The notes below the pieces were generated by a model. It was given only the letters and a program-made list of their open reading frames with translations, was not told where the DNA came from and did not search any database. Below are positions 19,588 to 29,126 of a stretch of 41,416 bases of DNA, piece after piece. The stretch lies in assembly GCA_011176615.1 (NCBI GenBank), contig DUEG01000015.1, positions 1 through 41,416 of the forward strand, given 5' to 3'. This DNA is from Anaerolineae bacterium. GTDB taxonomy: Bacteria > Chloroflexota > Anaerolineae > Anaerolineales > UBA11858. A program made the position numbers and the translations under genes. How positions within the stretch are numbered: the stretch's first letter is position 1; each line of letters starts with the position of its first letter.

Positions 19588-19617
19588 GCGAAAGCCACAT
19601 ATAAAAGTGGCTTTCGC
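19588..19617. terminator. Hairpin terminator between convergent genes
   Basis: gcgaaagccac (19588-19598) / gtggctttcgc (19607-19617), perfect 11-bp arms. Confidence 0.7.
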
Positions 19618-19644
19618 TTCATTTCTGCATGGTAATTAAAATTT

Positions 19645-19863
19645 CTATTCTTTTTTAGTGATATACGATTTATAGATGTAGTACCACGCAATACAGAGTA
19701 CTGCAGCAATAAGCATCGCTGCCCAAAAACGCCATTGACCAAGAATAAGCAATCCTGTTCCTAATACGCCCCCAACATAAACGGCTGCAGCAGCAAAAAT
19801 GATAACAAATGTCCCAAAAAGCCAAAATTTCATGAGTTTTAACATTTTATCAGGGTCTTTCAT
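19645..19863 (-). CDS. Small two-TM membrane protein (hypothetical)
   Basis: Two hydrophobic stretches (FWLFGTFVIIFAAAAVYVGGVLGTGLLIL and WAAMLIAAVLCIAWYYIY). Confidence 0.65.
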   Translation of the reverse strand: MKDPDKMLKLMKFWLFGTFVIIFAAAAVYVGGVLGTGLLILGQWRFWAAMLIAAVLCIAWYYIYKSYITKKE

Positions 19864-20050
19864 TTATCATATACCTCACTTTCATCTTGTTTTTCTCGTA
19901 TAGCCTAATTATTTTATCATAATCCCCACTTCCCAATGCAATAATGGGACATGCTTCTTGTTTACAATTTTGCAAGTATTTGCAATTCCTTAAGGGTATT
20001 CTGCTGCAATTGCTTTGATTGTCAAGGCGCCCCACTCTCTTGGCGGCCAA
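19850..20050 (-). CDS. Small Cys-containing hypothetical protein overlapping lepB 3' end
   Basis: Contains RNCKYLQNCKQEACPIIALGSGDYDKIIRLYEKNKM; overlaps the lepB stop and the next start; true start uncertain. Confidence 0.45.
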   Translation of the reverse strand: MAAKRVGRLDNQSNCSRIPLRNCKYLQNCKQEACPIIALGSGDYDKIIRLYEKNKMKVRYMINERP

Positions 20051-20592
20051 TACACAAAGATCGCTTTGCCAATTACATTCTCAAACGGCACCATACCCCA
20101 AGCCCTTGAATCAGAAGAATTTCCACGATTGTCGCCCATTACAAAAAGATTTCCTTCTGGCACTTTCCATTTTCCGCTCTTACCCCCCGTATTTCTAATA
20201 TAAGGCTCTTTAATTCTTTCCCCATTTATAAATACATTCCCATCCTGGATTCGAATATCGTCTCCAGGTAATCCTATCACTCTCTTAATATATGGTTCAG
20301 GAGAATAAAACGGCGGATTGAAGACAATAATATCCCCTCGATCAACCCCTTTAAACTTATACACAACTCTGCTTACAACAACAAAATCATCGGGTTTTAA
20401 TGTCTCGCGCATGCTTACAGATTCAACACGAATTCTTGCAGAGAGAAAATTTATTATAAAAAAAATTATGAGTGACAGAACTATTGTCTGACTGATATCT
20501 TTCAAAACCTGATGCGGAGACTCACCACCCTGCTCTTCTTCAATCTCATCTGGAAACATTTCTGAGCGATAGATATTCATATTAATTCTCAA
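19990..20592 (-). CDS. lepB: Signal peptidase I
   Basis: TM near N-term, VESVSMRETLKPDDFVVVSR (Ser), GDIIVFNPP, YIKRVIGLPGDDI (Lys), FVMGDNRGNSSDSRAWG. Start ATG 20580 or TTG 20592. Confidence 0.96.
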   Translation of the reverse strand: MRINMNIYRSEMFPDEIEEEQGGESPHQVLKDISQTIVLSLIIFFIINFLSARIRVESVSMRETLKPDDFVVVSRVVYKFKGVDRGDIIVFNPPFYSPEPYIKRVIGLPGDDIRIQDGNVFINGERIKEPYIRNTGGKSGKWKVPEGNLFVMGDNRGNSSDSRAWGMVPFENVIGKAIFVYWPPREWGALTIKAIAAEYP

Positions 20593-21113
20593 GAATCAGA
20601 ATTGATATCCGCAGCATGATGTTCCATTTCAGCATCAGGTTCATCTCTCAACAAGTGAACTGCATGGGGTATCACTGGAATAACAACATTTAAATTTTCT
20701 GCTGCCCCTCTTACACTGCCAGGGAGATTAATAATCAATGTCTTTTTTCTGATGCCAACGACTGCACGAGAAAGCATCGCATGGAGAGTAACTTTTAGGC
20801 TTTCCGCTCGCATTTTTTCTGCTAACCCAGGTGCCTCTCTATCAATAACAGCCTTTGTTGCTTCTGGTGTTATATCCCGCAAACCAAATCCTGTGCCGCC
20901 TGTCGTAATAATTACATCAAACGCTTCAGAATCGCTCCACTCCATTAATTTATCTTTGATGGCTAAGAATTCATCCGGGATAATATCGACTTTAATAATC
21001 TCCCATTTTTGTTCGCGGACGATTTTTGCCAAATTCGGACCAGTGATATCGTCTCTTTCACCTCGTGAAGAACGATCGGATATAGTTAATATCCCGATCC
21101 TTATAGAGATCAT
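20589..21113 (-). CDS. MogA/MoaB family molybdenum cofactor biosynthesis protein
   Basis: ILTISDRSSRGERDDITGP, IITTGGTGFGLRDITPEAT, LINLPGSVRGAAENL. Start at MISIRIGI (21113), ATGA overlap with the upstream stop. Confidence 0.93.
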   Translation of the reverse strand: MISIRIGILTISDRSSRGERDDITGPNLAKIVREQKWEIIKVDIIPDEFLAIKDKLMEWSDSEAFDVIITTGGTGFGLRDITPEATKAVIDREAPGLAEKMRAESLKVTLHAMLSRAVVGIRKKTLIINLPGSVRGAAENLNVVIPVIPHAVHLLRDEPDAEMEHHAADINSDS

Positions 21114-22858
21114 TCCTCCTCTCCAACAAGTTTTTTCCAAGGCCCGTGAATGCCGTCATCGGTTACCCCAAAGTAATATCTAAAACTCCCGTTCATCTTT
21201 TGAATCAGATCATACCTCTGAATATTCCCGCGTTTATGACGTGCTATAATCCCCAAATTTCCCTGCCAATGGATATCCGCCTTTTGTATTTCTTTTGGTA
21301 AGCTACGGTATCTCATGATTGCTTGGTGCCACAACTTTCTCGCAGATTTGCGAGTTACATTCTTAACAACATTTCCATTGCGCAAATCGCGGACAGTGTA
21401 ATATTCAGTTCCACTTCTAACTTCCATCGAAACAATCTCAACACCTGTACGAGGAGCGTGTATCGATTCTTCTAAAGGCACTCCTATAGTGTCTTGAGAA
21501 TCCTTTCTATTAATAACCTCAGGTATATGAGTGCGCTGGCTTGTTAAGCTCTCCTTTCCTCTAATCACCAAATCAACAATTTCATCTCTAACCGCAAGAC
21601 CCGTTTCTGATTCAGTTCGAACATAGATTTTATTATCGTCCACCGCATAAGGTGGATCTGTTCCCCTTGGAACAATGACTCTTATAATTTTCTTTCCATT
21701 AATTGGATGAGAATCATAAGTACAGTTTAATGGTGGGCTAATTCTATTACTTACTTCTTTCTCTAGAAGTGCAATTGCTTTATCAGTATCTTCAACACCT
21801 ATAATTGGTCGTTTCGGATTGCTATGGATACCAATATACAACGTGCCACCATTAGTGTTCGCAAATGCGCAGATATCCGCAATAACAGCATATAATTTTC
21901 CCCCGCGAATAGTCATCCCTTCGTGAAAATCCTGGATGATATTCGCGCCCTCGTCTTGTGCACCCCGTATAAAATCAAACACAGGACCAGCTTTTTGCTG
22001 GTGGGGGCGTGTTCTCATGAAATCATTACTTTCGAATAATTCTTTTAACTCCTCAAATGAAAGTGATCGCATGCGAACATCGGTGGCGCGACTACCAACA
22101 CCCAGCACTTTTGCCCGCAAAGGATCTGGTTCTATACGATGTGCATCCGATCCTTGGATACAATGCATTCGTCGAGGATATTCTGGTTTAGATCCATTAA
22201 AAAACGTGGCTGTTGCTCGTTTCCCTTTACTCTCTAAATCAGTTACCTCAAGCGCATGTAAATTTGGGTCTTGGGTGTAAGCAATTTTAGTTTGTCCTCC
22301 AATCGGAAAGCCACGCATAGCAACACCGTGATTCGAGTTCGCGTGCGCGGCAATAACAATTCCTCCTGCCATATTGATTGTTCGATATACTGTCAATACA
22401 TCAGCGCTTGCACCTATGGTTACTGATCCCGAATCCAGTTGATCTGCCGGAATATTCAAATTCAATAAGATATGTTCGATTTCTCTAATCGGCTTATCGG
22501 GAGAAAATATTCCCAAGATATGAAAACCGAATGTCGCGGTAAATTCGAAGCCTGGCAAAACCAAGATTTTTTTTAGGTACCGTCGATATTCATTCAATCT
22601 TATCTTTTCTTCAGGTAATAGCCGATTTAATTGCTCCAACAATTCCAGTTGCCTTATTTCTTCCTGCATTCCACGGTATCCAGCAACTGTATTATGGTCC
22701 GTAAAAGCCAGAATATCTATCCCCCTCTTCTCTGCAGCAGATAAAATATCTAAATAAGTAACATCTTTTTGCTGGTAATCACTAGATGCGGGTGTATGTA
22801 TATGTAAGTCAATTGTATACCAGTTCATTTTCATTTTTTTTATAGTTTTTCTTTTCAC
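21110..22858 (-). CDS. PHP-domain phosphoesterase fused to AlbA_2 (Schlafen-type) domain
   Basis: PHP motifs DLHIHTPASS, FTDHNTVAGY, HANSNHG, GSDAHRI; then ICAFANTNGGTLYIGIHSNPKRPIIGVED...PPYAVDDNKIYVRTESETGLA (AlbA_2-like); C-term unknown segment. Confidence 0.88.
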   Translation of the reverse strand: MKRKTIKKMKMNWYTIDLHIHTPASSDYQQKDVTYLDILSAAEKRGIDILAFTDHNTVAGYRGMQEEIRQLELLEQLNRLLPEEKIRLNEYRRYLKKILVLPGFEFTATFGFHILGIFSPDKPIREIEHILLNLNIPADQLDSGSVTIGASADVLTVYRTINMAGGIVIAAHANSNHGVAMRGFPIGGQTKIAYTQDPNLHALEVTDLESKGKRATATFFNGSKPEYPRRMHCIQGSDAHRIEPDPLRAKVLGVGSRATDVRMRSLSFEELKELFESNDFMRTRPHQQKAGPVFDFIRGAQDEGANIIQDFHEGMTIRGGKLYAVIADICAFANTNGGTLYIGIHSNPKRPIIGVEDTDKAIALLEKEVSNRISPPLNCTYDSHPINGKKIIRVIVPRGTDPPYAVDDNKIYVRTESETGLAVRDEIVDLVIRGKESLTSQRTHIPEVINRKDSQDTIGVPLEESIHAPRTGVEIVSMEVRSGTEYYTVRDLRNGNVVKNVTRKSARKLWHQAIMRYRSLPKEIQKADIHWQGNLGIIARHKRGNIQRYDLIQKMNGSFRYYFGVTDDGIHGPWKKLVGEEE

Positions 22859-22913
22859 CTATATTAATCCATTTACCTGTAATCCCTCTAAAAAACCATC
22901 GCAGGGATTATTC

Positions 22914-23153
22914 TCACATTAATCTTGTATCTAATTTCCCGATTAATTCATTAGGCATTTTTAGTTTTGCAATAAAATCATCTGCTCTAATATTTAAGCA
23001 CTCATCCATTAAGTAAATACTTGACTGCAAAATTTCTTTCAAGTCATCATTTAATGTATTATGCCTGAATTTTTTCAAAATATACAAACCTTTGTATTCT
23101 TTTGTGTCCTTATGTCCTATGGAAACGCCAAAGAGAATAACATCGGATATTTC
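22914..23153 (-). pseudogene. Possible gene remnant (about 79-codon open frame lacking an early start)
   Basis: Minus strand reads DVILFGVSIGHKDTKEYKGLYILKKFRHNTLNDDLKEILQSSIYLMDECLNIRADDFIAKLKMPNELIGKLDTRLM then TGA (22914-22916); TAA just upstream at 23154-23156. Confidence 0.35.
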
Positions 23154-23330
23154 TTATCTTGCTTGATTTAGAATGATCTCCTTTCAATCGATCGAAATTA
23201 CATGATTCTCTTCGTATTTAATAAATATAGAAAGAAGGTCTCATATAACCTGATTGTTATAAATCAAAAGGTTGTCTTCCATTTTTAACACATAATTCAA
23301 TAATTAACGTCAACAAACTATAACACATAT

Positions 23331-25904
23331 TTAATCTAATTTTTCATTCCTTTTAGTATGTTTTTTTATCGGTTTTGGGGGTTCTAATGCAGCGTCCAAT
23401 ACCTGATCAACAGTCTCGACAAAAATAAACTTAATCGACTCCTTTACTTCTTCAGGTAAATCCTCGAGATCCGCTTTGTTTCGTTTTGGCAAAATAATTG
23501 TATCCAAGCCGAATCTGTGAGCGGCTAATACTTTCTCTTTAATTCCTCCAACTGGTAATACTTGACCACGCAGGGTAATTTCTCCTGTCATTCCAACTTT
23601 CGATTTTACTGGTCTTCCTGAAAACAACGAAACCAATGCTGTTGCTATTGTTACACCAGCGGATGGACCATCTTTTGGCTGGGCACCAGCGGGAATGTGT
23701 AAATGTATATCCGAATGTTCGAAGAAATTTGTCTCAAGATTCAATTTATCTGCTCGTGAACGCACGAAGGATAAAGCAGCTTTAGCAGACTCTTGCATAA
23801 CATCCCCTAATTGTCCCGTCATTTGGAATCCCTTGCTTCCTGGCATCCGCGTAGCCTCAATAAACAATACTTCACCACCAGTTGGTGTCCAAGCCAATCC
23901 AGTAGCAACACCAGGAATAGATGTTCGAATTGCAGCCTCCTCAGGACCATAATATTTTGGTCTTCCGAGAAATTCACTAACAATTTTAGGGGTTATTTCA
24001 ACACTGACATGCTTGTCTTCTGCAATTCGTGTGGCTACCTTTCGGCAGACTGCACCAATTCCTCGTTCCAAGCCACGAACGCCTGCTTCTCTCGTATAAG
24101 ACCTTATTATCTTTAAAAGACTCCCGTCAGTAAATGATATTTCTTCTTGTTTCAAACCATTTTCACGAATTTGACGAGGAATTAGGTACCCCCTTGCAAT
24201 TTTCACTTTCTCCCCTTCAGTATAACCTGATAGTGTGATAATCTCCATTCGATCTCTCAGTGGTATCGGGATCGCGTCTAACCAATTTGCTGTGGTAATA
24301 AACATCACTTGAGAAAGATCGAATGCAACTTCTAGGTAGTGATCACGAAATTCCCCATTTTGCTCAGGATCTAAAACTTCCAACAAAGCAGAGGCGGGGT
24401 CACCTTGAAAACTCGTGCTTAGTTTATCGATTTCATCGAGCATAAACACGGGATTATTTGATTCCACTCTTCTTATCGCCTGCAAAATTCTTCCAGGCAT
24501 TGCCCCAATATAGGTACGACGATGCCCGCGTATCTCGGCTTCATCACGCACACCCCCCAATGAAATTCGTGTAAACTTCCTTCCCATTGCACGAGCAATT
24601 GATCTTCCGAGCGATGTTTTTCCTACGCCAGGAGGACCAACAAAGCACAAAATGACACCTTCGCGTATATGCCTAATCTCATCATCGTATGGGGTAGTAA
24701 TCTCTTCTTTTCGTTCAATTCTTAACTTACGGACAGCAAGAAATTCGAGAATACGCTCTTTAATATCTTCAAGCCCATAATGGTCATGGTCAAGAACTTC
24801 TCTAGCATGCTTGATATCAAGATCATCTTGAGTGCCTTTAGACCACGGTAATGAAACAAGCCAATCCAGATAAGTACGAATCACGCCATATTCTGCTGCG
24901 GCTGTCGGAAGTCGCGATAACCTATCTAGTTCGTGCTTTGCTTGTTTTTCTGCCTCTTCAGGCAATTTCGCATCTTCGATGCGCTTACGGAATTCTTCTA
25001 CCTCAACCGTTTGTTCATCCCCCTCACCAAGTTCTTTACGAATAGCCTTCAATTGTTCCCGCAGGAAATATTCCCTTTGAACTTTCTCTATCTCAGATCT
25101 TGCTTCATTTTGGATTTTTTTCCCGATTTCCAAAACCTCAATCTCATGCGCCAACAACCCAACCAATTTATGCAATTTGTCCTTGACAGAATCAAGTTCC
25201 AATATCTCTTGCGAATCTTCTAGCTCCATGCGCTGAAAATTTGCAATTGTATATACAACTTGTATCGGATTCTCCAGCGCTAGGATTGATTCAATCAGTT
25301 CTCTTGGAATAGAAGGAACCATCTCCGCTATATGAGCAAACTGCTCTTTAGCATTTCTTGCCAATGCCTCGACTTCCAAATTTTCTTCAATGGTTTCGGG
25401 AATAAGTTTTATCCTTGCTTTCAGGTAAGGTTCTTCCTGCAAATATTCTTCCACCTGAAATCTCCGAGCACCTTGAATCAATAAGCGGATTGTCCCATCA
25501 GGGGCACGAAACAATCGATGGACAGTTGCTATAGTTCCCACTTCATATAAATCATCAGGCAACGGCGTTTCCAATTCTGGCTTCTTTGAAGCAATCAACC
25601 CAATCAAACGATTGTCACTTGCCATCACATCGTCAATTAATCGAATAGACCGAGGTTGACCAATTGTTAAGGGAACAGCCGTTTCTGGATAAACAACTAA
25701 CCCACGTAAAGGCAAAATTGGTAGTTCTGAAGGTAGATCATCAATCGCTTTATTCTTAGTTTCATTACTTTCCTGATTGTCTTTACTTTCATCTATTACT
25801 TTTGGAACAATAGATTTAAGGACAAAATCATCAAAGCTCAATTTTGCATTATCCATCCTATTAATCAATTTTTGATACTTCAGATTCCATTTTATTATTG
25901 ACAT
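23331..25904 (-). CDS. lon: Lon protease (ATP-dependent, S16)
   Basis: [48 protein letters not shown], catalytic [33 protein letters not shown]. Start uncertain (MDNAKLSF is also plausible). Confidence 0.97.
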   Translation of the reverse strand: MSIIKWNLKYQKLINRMDNAKLSFDDFVLKSIVPKVIDESKDNQESNETKNKAIDDLPSELPILPLRGLVVYPETAVPLTIGQPRSIRLIDDVMASDNRLIGLIASKKPELETPLPDDLYEVGTIATVHRLFRAPDGTIRLLIQGARRFQVEEYLQEEPYLKARIKLIPETIEENLEVEALARNAKEQFAHIAEMVPSIPRELIESILALENPIQVVYTIANFQRMELEDSQEILELDSVKDKLHKLVGLLAHEIEVLEIGKKIQNEARSEIEKVQREYFLREQLKAIRKELGEGDEQTVEVEEFRKRIEDAKLPEEAEKQAKHELDRLSRLPTAAAEYGVIRTYLDWLVSLPWSKGTQDDLDIKHAREVLDHDHYGLEDIKERILEFLAVRKLRIERKEEITTPYDDEIRHIREGVILCFVGPPGVGKTSLGRSIARAMGRKFTRISLGGVRDEAEIRGHRRTYIGAMPGRILQAIRRVESNNPVFMLDEIDKLSTSFQGDPASALLEVLDPEQNGEFRDHYLEVAFDLSQVMFITTANWLDAIPIPLRDRMEIITLSGYTEGEKVKIARGYLIPRQIRENGLKQEEISFTDGSLLKIIRSYTREAGVRGLERGIGAVCRKVATRIAEDKHVSVEITPKIVSEFLGRPKYYGPEEAAIRTSIPGVATGLAWTPTGGEVLFIEATRMPGSKGFQMTGQLGDVMQESAKAALSFVRSRADKLNLETNFFEHSDIHLHIPAGAQPKDGPSAGVTIATALVSLFSGRPVKSKVGMTGEITLRGQVLPVGGIKEKVLAAHRFGLDTIILPKRNKADLEDLPEEVKESIKFIFVETVDQVLDAALEPPKPIKKHTKRNEKLD

Positions 25905-25911
25905 ATTCTAT

Positions 25912-26337
25912 TCACTGATCAATCCAAATTCTTTGTGGTTCTGCTTTGGGTAATATGACCTTTAGAAATCCCTCTTGGTATTCAGCAACGATTTGTTCAG
26001 AAAGAATTAAACATGGCAAATTAACCTGGATTATAAAAAACCCAAAATTAATTTCCATTTGCTGATATGCACGTTTTTCAGCATCATCCTTCCGGATACC
26101 CCGAATAATTAGTAATTGACCATCCAACGTAATTGCAAAATCGTTTCCGTTCATTCCAGCAATCTCAACCCGTACTACAACCTCATTCTCAGTTTCATAG
26201 ACATCAGTCGGTGGTCTCCACTTATAGGAATGCTGGATTATTTGCCAATGAATGCCTTGAAAATTGTTTTCTCGGCGTTCCTTTGATACTATTCCCTCCC
26301 CCGAACGGGATTTTTCTACTAAAATCAATCTAGCCAT
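25912..26337 (-). CDS. Hsp20/alpha-crystallin family protein
   Basis: WRPPTDVYETENEVVVRVEIAGMNGNDFAITLDGQLLIIRGIRK...EYQEGFLKVILPKA. Confidence 0.92.
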   Translation of the reverse strand: MARLILVEKSRSGEGIVSKERRENNFQGIHWQIIQHSYKWRPPTDVYETENEVVVRVEIAGMNGNDFAITLDGQLLIIRGIRKDDAEKRAYQQMEINFGFFIIQVNLPCLILSEQIVAEYQEGFLKVILPKAEPQRIWIDQ

Positions 26338-26546
26338 GTGGTTGCTCCAGATTTACACTTTTTCTTACTCGTCGCAAAACCTTGTTCCGCAGAAACAGTT
26401 TTTCTTTACGATACCTCATACACATAACGGTCATCCGGAATAATATTTTTATTATACCTTCAAAAAAACCATTCCAATGTAAAAACTAAGTAAGATTAAA
26501 CCTTACAAAAATGCTCCGATCGATACATTAATCGGAGCTCCAAAGG

Positions 26547-26619
26547 CGCCCCCGGTGCGACTCGAACGCACAACCGTCGGATTAGAAGTCCGGTGCTCTA
26601 TCCATTGAGCTACGGGGGC
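26547..26619 (-). tRNA. tRNA-Arg (anticodon TCT)
   Basis: GCCCCCG TA GCTCAATGGATAGAGC A CCGGA CTTCTAA TCCGA CGGTT GTGCG TTCGAGT CGCAC CGGGGGC G; cloverleaf folds with one C-A mismatch at 27-43; CCA not encoded. Confidence 0.95.
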
Positions 26620-26635
26620 ATTAGAATAAAGTGCT

Positions 26636-27076
26636 CTAACCCTCTGAGTAAGGACGAATCCCTTTATAAACCCTCTTTCCAGAAATTGTTCTCAATATGA
26701 TCATAGCCGGTCTATGTAATTTTTCTGAAAGTTCGATGGGAGTCATATGTGCATTCCCCGATGCCAGAAACGAACGGAATATCCCCTCCACAAGCGAAGT
26801 TTGTTCTGTTATGAAATCCTCCTGTTTTGCACAGTGATTAATCAATATATGCAGAAGTCCATCAACTCGCTGCACTTCCGCAGTATCTGGATCAATCCAA
26901 TCTACTAATTCATTACTACCTATATCTGCGAATGCTTCCTTGTGCTCAGGACATAAACAACTTAATAAATGAACTCTCCATTCTCTATCATTTTGCTGCC
27001 ACCAATTAAAATCGATATGAAAAGGCGTGTTTAATGTTGGTTTCGCCAAACTATAACGTTTTACTTCTGCCACCAT
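26636..27076 (-). CDS. Hypothetical protein, possible C-terminal winged-helix
   Basis: Intact ORF; MTPIELSEKLHRPAMIILRTISGKRVYKGIRPY resembles a short HTH tail; co-directional with the 528-aa gene. Confidence 0.7.
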   Translation of the reverse strand: MVAEVKRYSLAKPTLNTPFHIDFNWWQQNDREWRVHLLSCLCPEHKEAFADIGSNELVDWIDPDTAEVQRVDGLLHILINHCAKQEDFITEQTSLVEGIFRSFLASGNAHMTPIELSEKLHRPAMIILRTISGKRVYKGIRPYSEG

Positions 27077-27126
27077 ATCGCTCCTTCATAAAAATTATTT
27101 GTCTCCAGTGTTTACTAAAAAATCGT

Positions 27127-28713
27127 TTACTGCTTCTCGACTTCTGAATCATCGAACCGATAATGTAGATCTCCAACATGCTCAAACCAAGGCCTAGAGG
27201 CTAATAACGCCATGATTGGGCCAGGTGGACATCTGCGTACCAAATTCATTGCAGCATATAGTTCCGTAATATGAACATGCGACTGAGGATTTAATTTTGT
27301 TAATTCCCTGATAATATCAACAACTATCCTCTCAAATGCAACATTTGGTTTATTCATGCGTTCCCAAACCTCATCAATAGCATCTGGATCCGGAACAGCA
27401 ATAGCCAAACTATCATCATAAACTGCTGTGATAATCTGTTTTAGCAATGCAAAGACCATTCCACCATCAGCCCCAACAAGAACTGTACGTAGCCAGTCTT
27501 TACTAGATCGCTGAGAATTTACCTGAATAATGACTTCTCCGGCTTTTTCTCCATTAATAATGTGGATTAGACTACCTGGCATTAAACCTCGTTCTTTATA
27601 CCATTCTGCTAACCCGAATACATATCCTCTGTCCCTTACAACCCAACCCGGGAATTTTTCCCCGGTATTTCCATCGACGAAAATAAATCGAATCCTGGGT
27701 GATTCATAGGCTGTTGGGAAGAATGGTTTTATTCTTGGCGTGAGTGGAATTGTTCCCGATCGAATATGAGGATATATAAGCCTAATTGTAATTTCTTTAA
27801 TTTGAGGACCTCTTTCCAGATTTGGAGACAATTCATCGTCCAATTCTTTCTCGAGTGCAATCATCTCATCAGAGAGTACTCTTTGATCATATTCGATTGG
27901 AGTATAGCGCAGAAACTTTGGGGTTTTCCTAACCTCTTCTGGTTCAAGTCTATGCAAAAACCATTGAACCTCTCCGGCTGGACCAACTTCATCAAAACGC
28001 TCGTCCTCTTCTAGGGCAAGGTCAAGTGAAAATTCAATAAGTTTCTGATTTTCATCAGCGCCCAATTCAATCTCTTTGATAAGAGCGGATGTTGATAATG
28101 GGCCACCATTTGCCATATCCAATACTGCTTCTGCAAGATTAAGATGACCAGCATTCACGTTGACCAACAATGCTCTTGGAAACCAGCGCCCTGCAATCCG
28201 AACAAAATCATCTTCTTCGCGAAGTCCTTCCTCCAATTTATTGAGCAGGTATTCACCATGAATATTAATGATGGTATTTGTTTCAGGCACATTGCCTTCA
28301 GTCTGATTGGATTCAAAATTCAATTGATGTTCTTCTACTCCAGAAGCAAATTCCTTCGTCTCCGAACCATCAAATTGAACTTTAATGACTTTGAATTTAC
28401 CTACGTCCGGATTCATTCCTTCTCGCACACTTATTACTTTCGCCTTCTTCCAACCTAACGCAGGGAACACTAACTTTTGCCCTTTCTTATAATGCCCTTT
28501 TGGCAAATAAATATCCCCACCCGAGAGCACTTGTTCCTTCGCAGCCTTTATTTCCCGACGTATCCTTTCCTCAACTAGAATAGCAAGCAATTCATCAGGA
28601 GTTTTTGGTGACTCAACTTCAAGAAGATATGAATACAGAAATTCGATATCATCTTCCTGTATGGAAAATTCATCCCAATAATTCTCTTTTATCGCTATTG
28701 GTGCTGCACCCAT
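27127..28713 (-). CDS. Hypothetical protein, 528 aa, with KOW/SH3-like and HARE-HTH-like segments
   Basis: GQKLVFPALGWKKAKVISVREG (SH3/KOW-like), PLSTSALIKEIEL...SLDLALEEDERFDEVGPAGEVQWFLHRLEP (HARE-HTH-like). Confidence 0.75.
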   Translation of the reverse strand: MGAAPIAIKENYWDEFSIQEDDIEFLYSYLLEVESPKTPDELLAILVEERIRREIKAAKEQVLSGGDIYLPKGHYKKGQKLVFPALGWKKAKVISVREGMNPDVGKFKVIKVQFDGSETKEFASGVEEHQLNFESNQTEGNVPETNTIINIHGEYLLNKLEEGLREEDDFVRIAGRWFPRALLVNVNAGHLNLAEAVLDMANGGPLSTSALIKEIELGADENQKLIEFSLDLALEEDERFDEVGPAGEVQWFLHRLEPEEVRKTPKFLRYTPIEYDQRVLSDEMIALEKELDDELSPNLERGPQIKEITIRLIYPHIRSGTIPLTPRIKPFFPTAYESPRIRFIFVDGNTGEKFPGWVVRDRGYVFGLAEWYKERGLMPGSLIHIINGEKAGEVIIQVNSQRSSKDWLRTVLVGADGGMVFALLKQIITAVYDDSLAIAVPDPDAIDEVWERMNKPNVAFERIVVDIIRELTKLNPQSHVHITELYAAMNLVRRCPPGPIMALLASRPWFEHVGDLHYRFDDSEVEKQ

Positions 28714-28855
28714 TTATTGTGTCCTTTAATAAAATAAACTTTCAGATAAAAACCAAGTTGCTTTTTTATCCAGACAATATTATACTCGACACTGATAAAG
28801 AGACAAGGCAATCTAACCAACATACTAATAATGTGTGGGAAAGGTCAGTTTAATC

Positions 28856-29104
28856 GTGAATAATCAAGATTGGGTAAAAATCACGGAAGTCCCTGGTGAT
28901 ATTCAAGGGGAAATCATTAAAGGTTTACTTAATGCAAATAGCATCCCAACACAACTAAACCAAGAGGGAGCTGGACGTGCTTACGGCATTATGTCTGGAC
29001 CATTGGGTGCAGTCCAAATTTTTGTTCCAAAAGAATTCGCGGAAGATGCAAAACAAATCCTGAAAGACTATGAACAAGGCAAATACGAAGAAGACGCCCG
29101 GTAG
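28856..29104 (+). CDS. DUF2007-like putative signal-transducing protein
   Basis: WVKITEVPGDIQGEIIKGLLNANSIPTQL...GAVQIFVPKEFAEDAKQILKDY; GTG start 28856 likely (track start 28835). Confidence 0.8.
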   Translation: MNNQDWVKITEVPGDIQGEIIKGLLNANSIPTQLNQEGAGRAYGIMSGPLGAVQIFVPKEFAEDAKQILKDYEQGKYEEDAR

Positions 29105-29126
29105 TATTATTGGGTAATTTTATTCT

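Noticed and set aside
26547-26619. tRNA-Arg as an integration site for a mobile element
   Set aside because: No integrase, direct repeat of the tRNA 3' end or phage-like genes seen nearby.
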